Assembly (NCBI RefSeq): GCF_003315595.1
Contig: NZ_QNQU01000031.1
Coordinates: 1 to 64,000 of the forward strand
From: Pedobacter miscanthi
GTDB lineage: Bacteria; Bacteroidota; Bacteroidia; Sphingobacteriales; Sphingobacteriaceae
Direction: 5' to 3'
Length of the DNA stretch: 64,000 bases
In this document: in pieces, positions 63,783 through 64,000 of the stretch
How the letters are laid out: each line of letters begins with the position of its first letter
How positions within the stretch are numbered: the stretch's first letter is position 1
Program-made: the position numbers and the translations under genes
Notes under the pieces: model-generated
What the model was told of the DNA's origin: nothing
What the model saw: only the letters and a program-made list of their open reading frames with translations
The model's database searches: none

Positions 63783-64000
63783 ATGTCAACATACACCGCC
63801 ACCAAACTCACCCCCATGCTTGAATCGCATGATATGCAGGCAACCTTAACATTTTACACCAAAGTATTAAACTTTACCTGTGATGCACAATTCGACGATT
63901 TGAGCTGGTTAACCCTCAGCAAAGATGGCATAGAAATTATGTTCTCCACCCCTAACCCGCACCGAAACATTCCAAAACCGATTATGAGCGGTTCCCTATA
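63783..64000 (+). CDS. VOC/glyoxalase-bleomycin-resistance fold protein (partial, cut by window edge)
   Basis: First 72 residues only. MSTYTATKLTPMLESHDMQA followed by TLTFYTKVLNF and a beta segment SWLTLSKDGIEIMFSTPNP matches the beta-alpha-beta-beta-beta module of VOC proteins, with the usual conserved FY-x-x-LGF-like turn. Function (dioxygenase, lyase, resistance or unknown) cannot be told from the fragment. The gene continues beyond 64000. Confidence 0.75.
   Translation, partial: MSTYTATKLTPMLESHDMQATLTFYTKVLNFTCDAQFDDLSWLTLSKDGIEIMFSTPNPHRNIPKPIMSGSL

Overview
The window looks like chromosomal DNA of a Sphingobacteriaceae member of the Bacteroidota (Pedobacter-like). The evidence is four SusC-type receptor/SusD-type lipoprotein genes pairs' worth of glycan machinery (three complete pairs), AraC, GntR and ECF/FecR regulators, the Bacteroidota promoter pattern TTTG-N19-TAnnTTTG, many families 92/95/97/36 glycosidases, and intergenic spaces packed with palindromic dispersed repeats. 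Organism assignment is inference; no rRNA or tRNA gene was seen.

Layout. 1-1.45 kb: a 13-copy tandem array of ~110 bp units running off the left edge. 1.5-6.2 kb (minus): DUF5107-TPR protein and a sugar/H+ symporter. 7.0-9.3 kb (minus): a lone GH92 mannosidase. 10.1 kb: an unrecognised 166-residue protein between repeats. 10.96-26.3 kb (minus): an eight-gene polysaccharide-utilization operon (SusC, SusD, two DUF5000-type surface lipoproteins, GH95, aldose 1-epimerase, GH97, GH36) with a divergent AraC regulator at 26.7 kb; its enzymes suggest a glycan carrying alpha-galactose plus L-fucose or L-galactose. 28.3-34.8 kb (minus): ECF sigma, FecR anti-sigma, STN-type SusC and SusD. 34.9-55.6 kb: a mannose/high-mannose N-glycan region: ROK kinase, GntR/UTRA regulator, a mannose-6-phosphate isomerase fused to a degenerate kinase-like domain, sugar symporter, two GH92 alpha-mannosidases, a six-hairpin glycosidase, SusC/SusD and an Endo H-like GH18 lipoprotein. 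55.9-59.7 kb: HU-SPOR membrane protein, ExbB, ExbD and TonB-like genes joined by TAATG overlaps, i.e. energy supply for TonB-dependent transport. 60.0-63.0 kb: folC and a PafA-type alkaline phosphatase. The right edge cuts a VOC/glyoxalase-fold gene.

How the genes fit together (inference). Endo H-like enzyme on the cell surface would release high-mannose glycans, SusC/D import them, periplasmic GH92 enzymes and the six-hairpin protein trim them, the symporters take up the sugar, and the ROK kinase and isomerase pass it to glycolysis. The strongest regulatory evidence is an 18-bp palindrome (TATATGTACAAACATATA and close variants) found at three promoters next to the GntR gene's targets; at two of them it covers the -7 box of a perfect TTTG-N19-TATGTTTG promoter. 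A separate 12-bp motif, TGTAGGCAATTT, precedes fecR, the ROK gene and the mannan-locus susC in the sense direction and may be the promoter element of the local ECF sigma factor.

The intergenic DNA is unusually rich in structure: a 329-bp higher-order duplication inside the left array, a ~390-bp dispersed element present as an inverted pair 30 kb apart, two structured ~140-200 bp elements whose stems differ in sequence but keep pairing, a 162-bp triplication and a 269-bp duplication that copied the pafA terminator.
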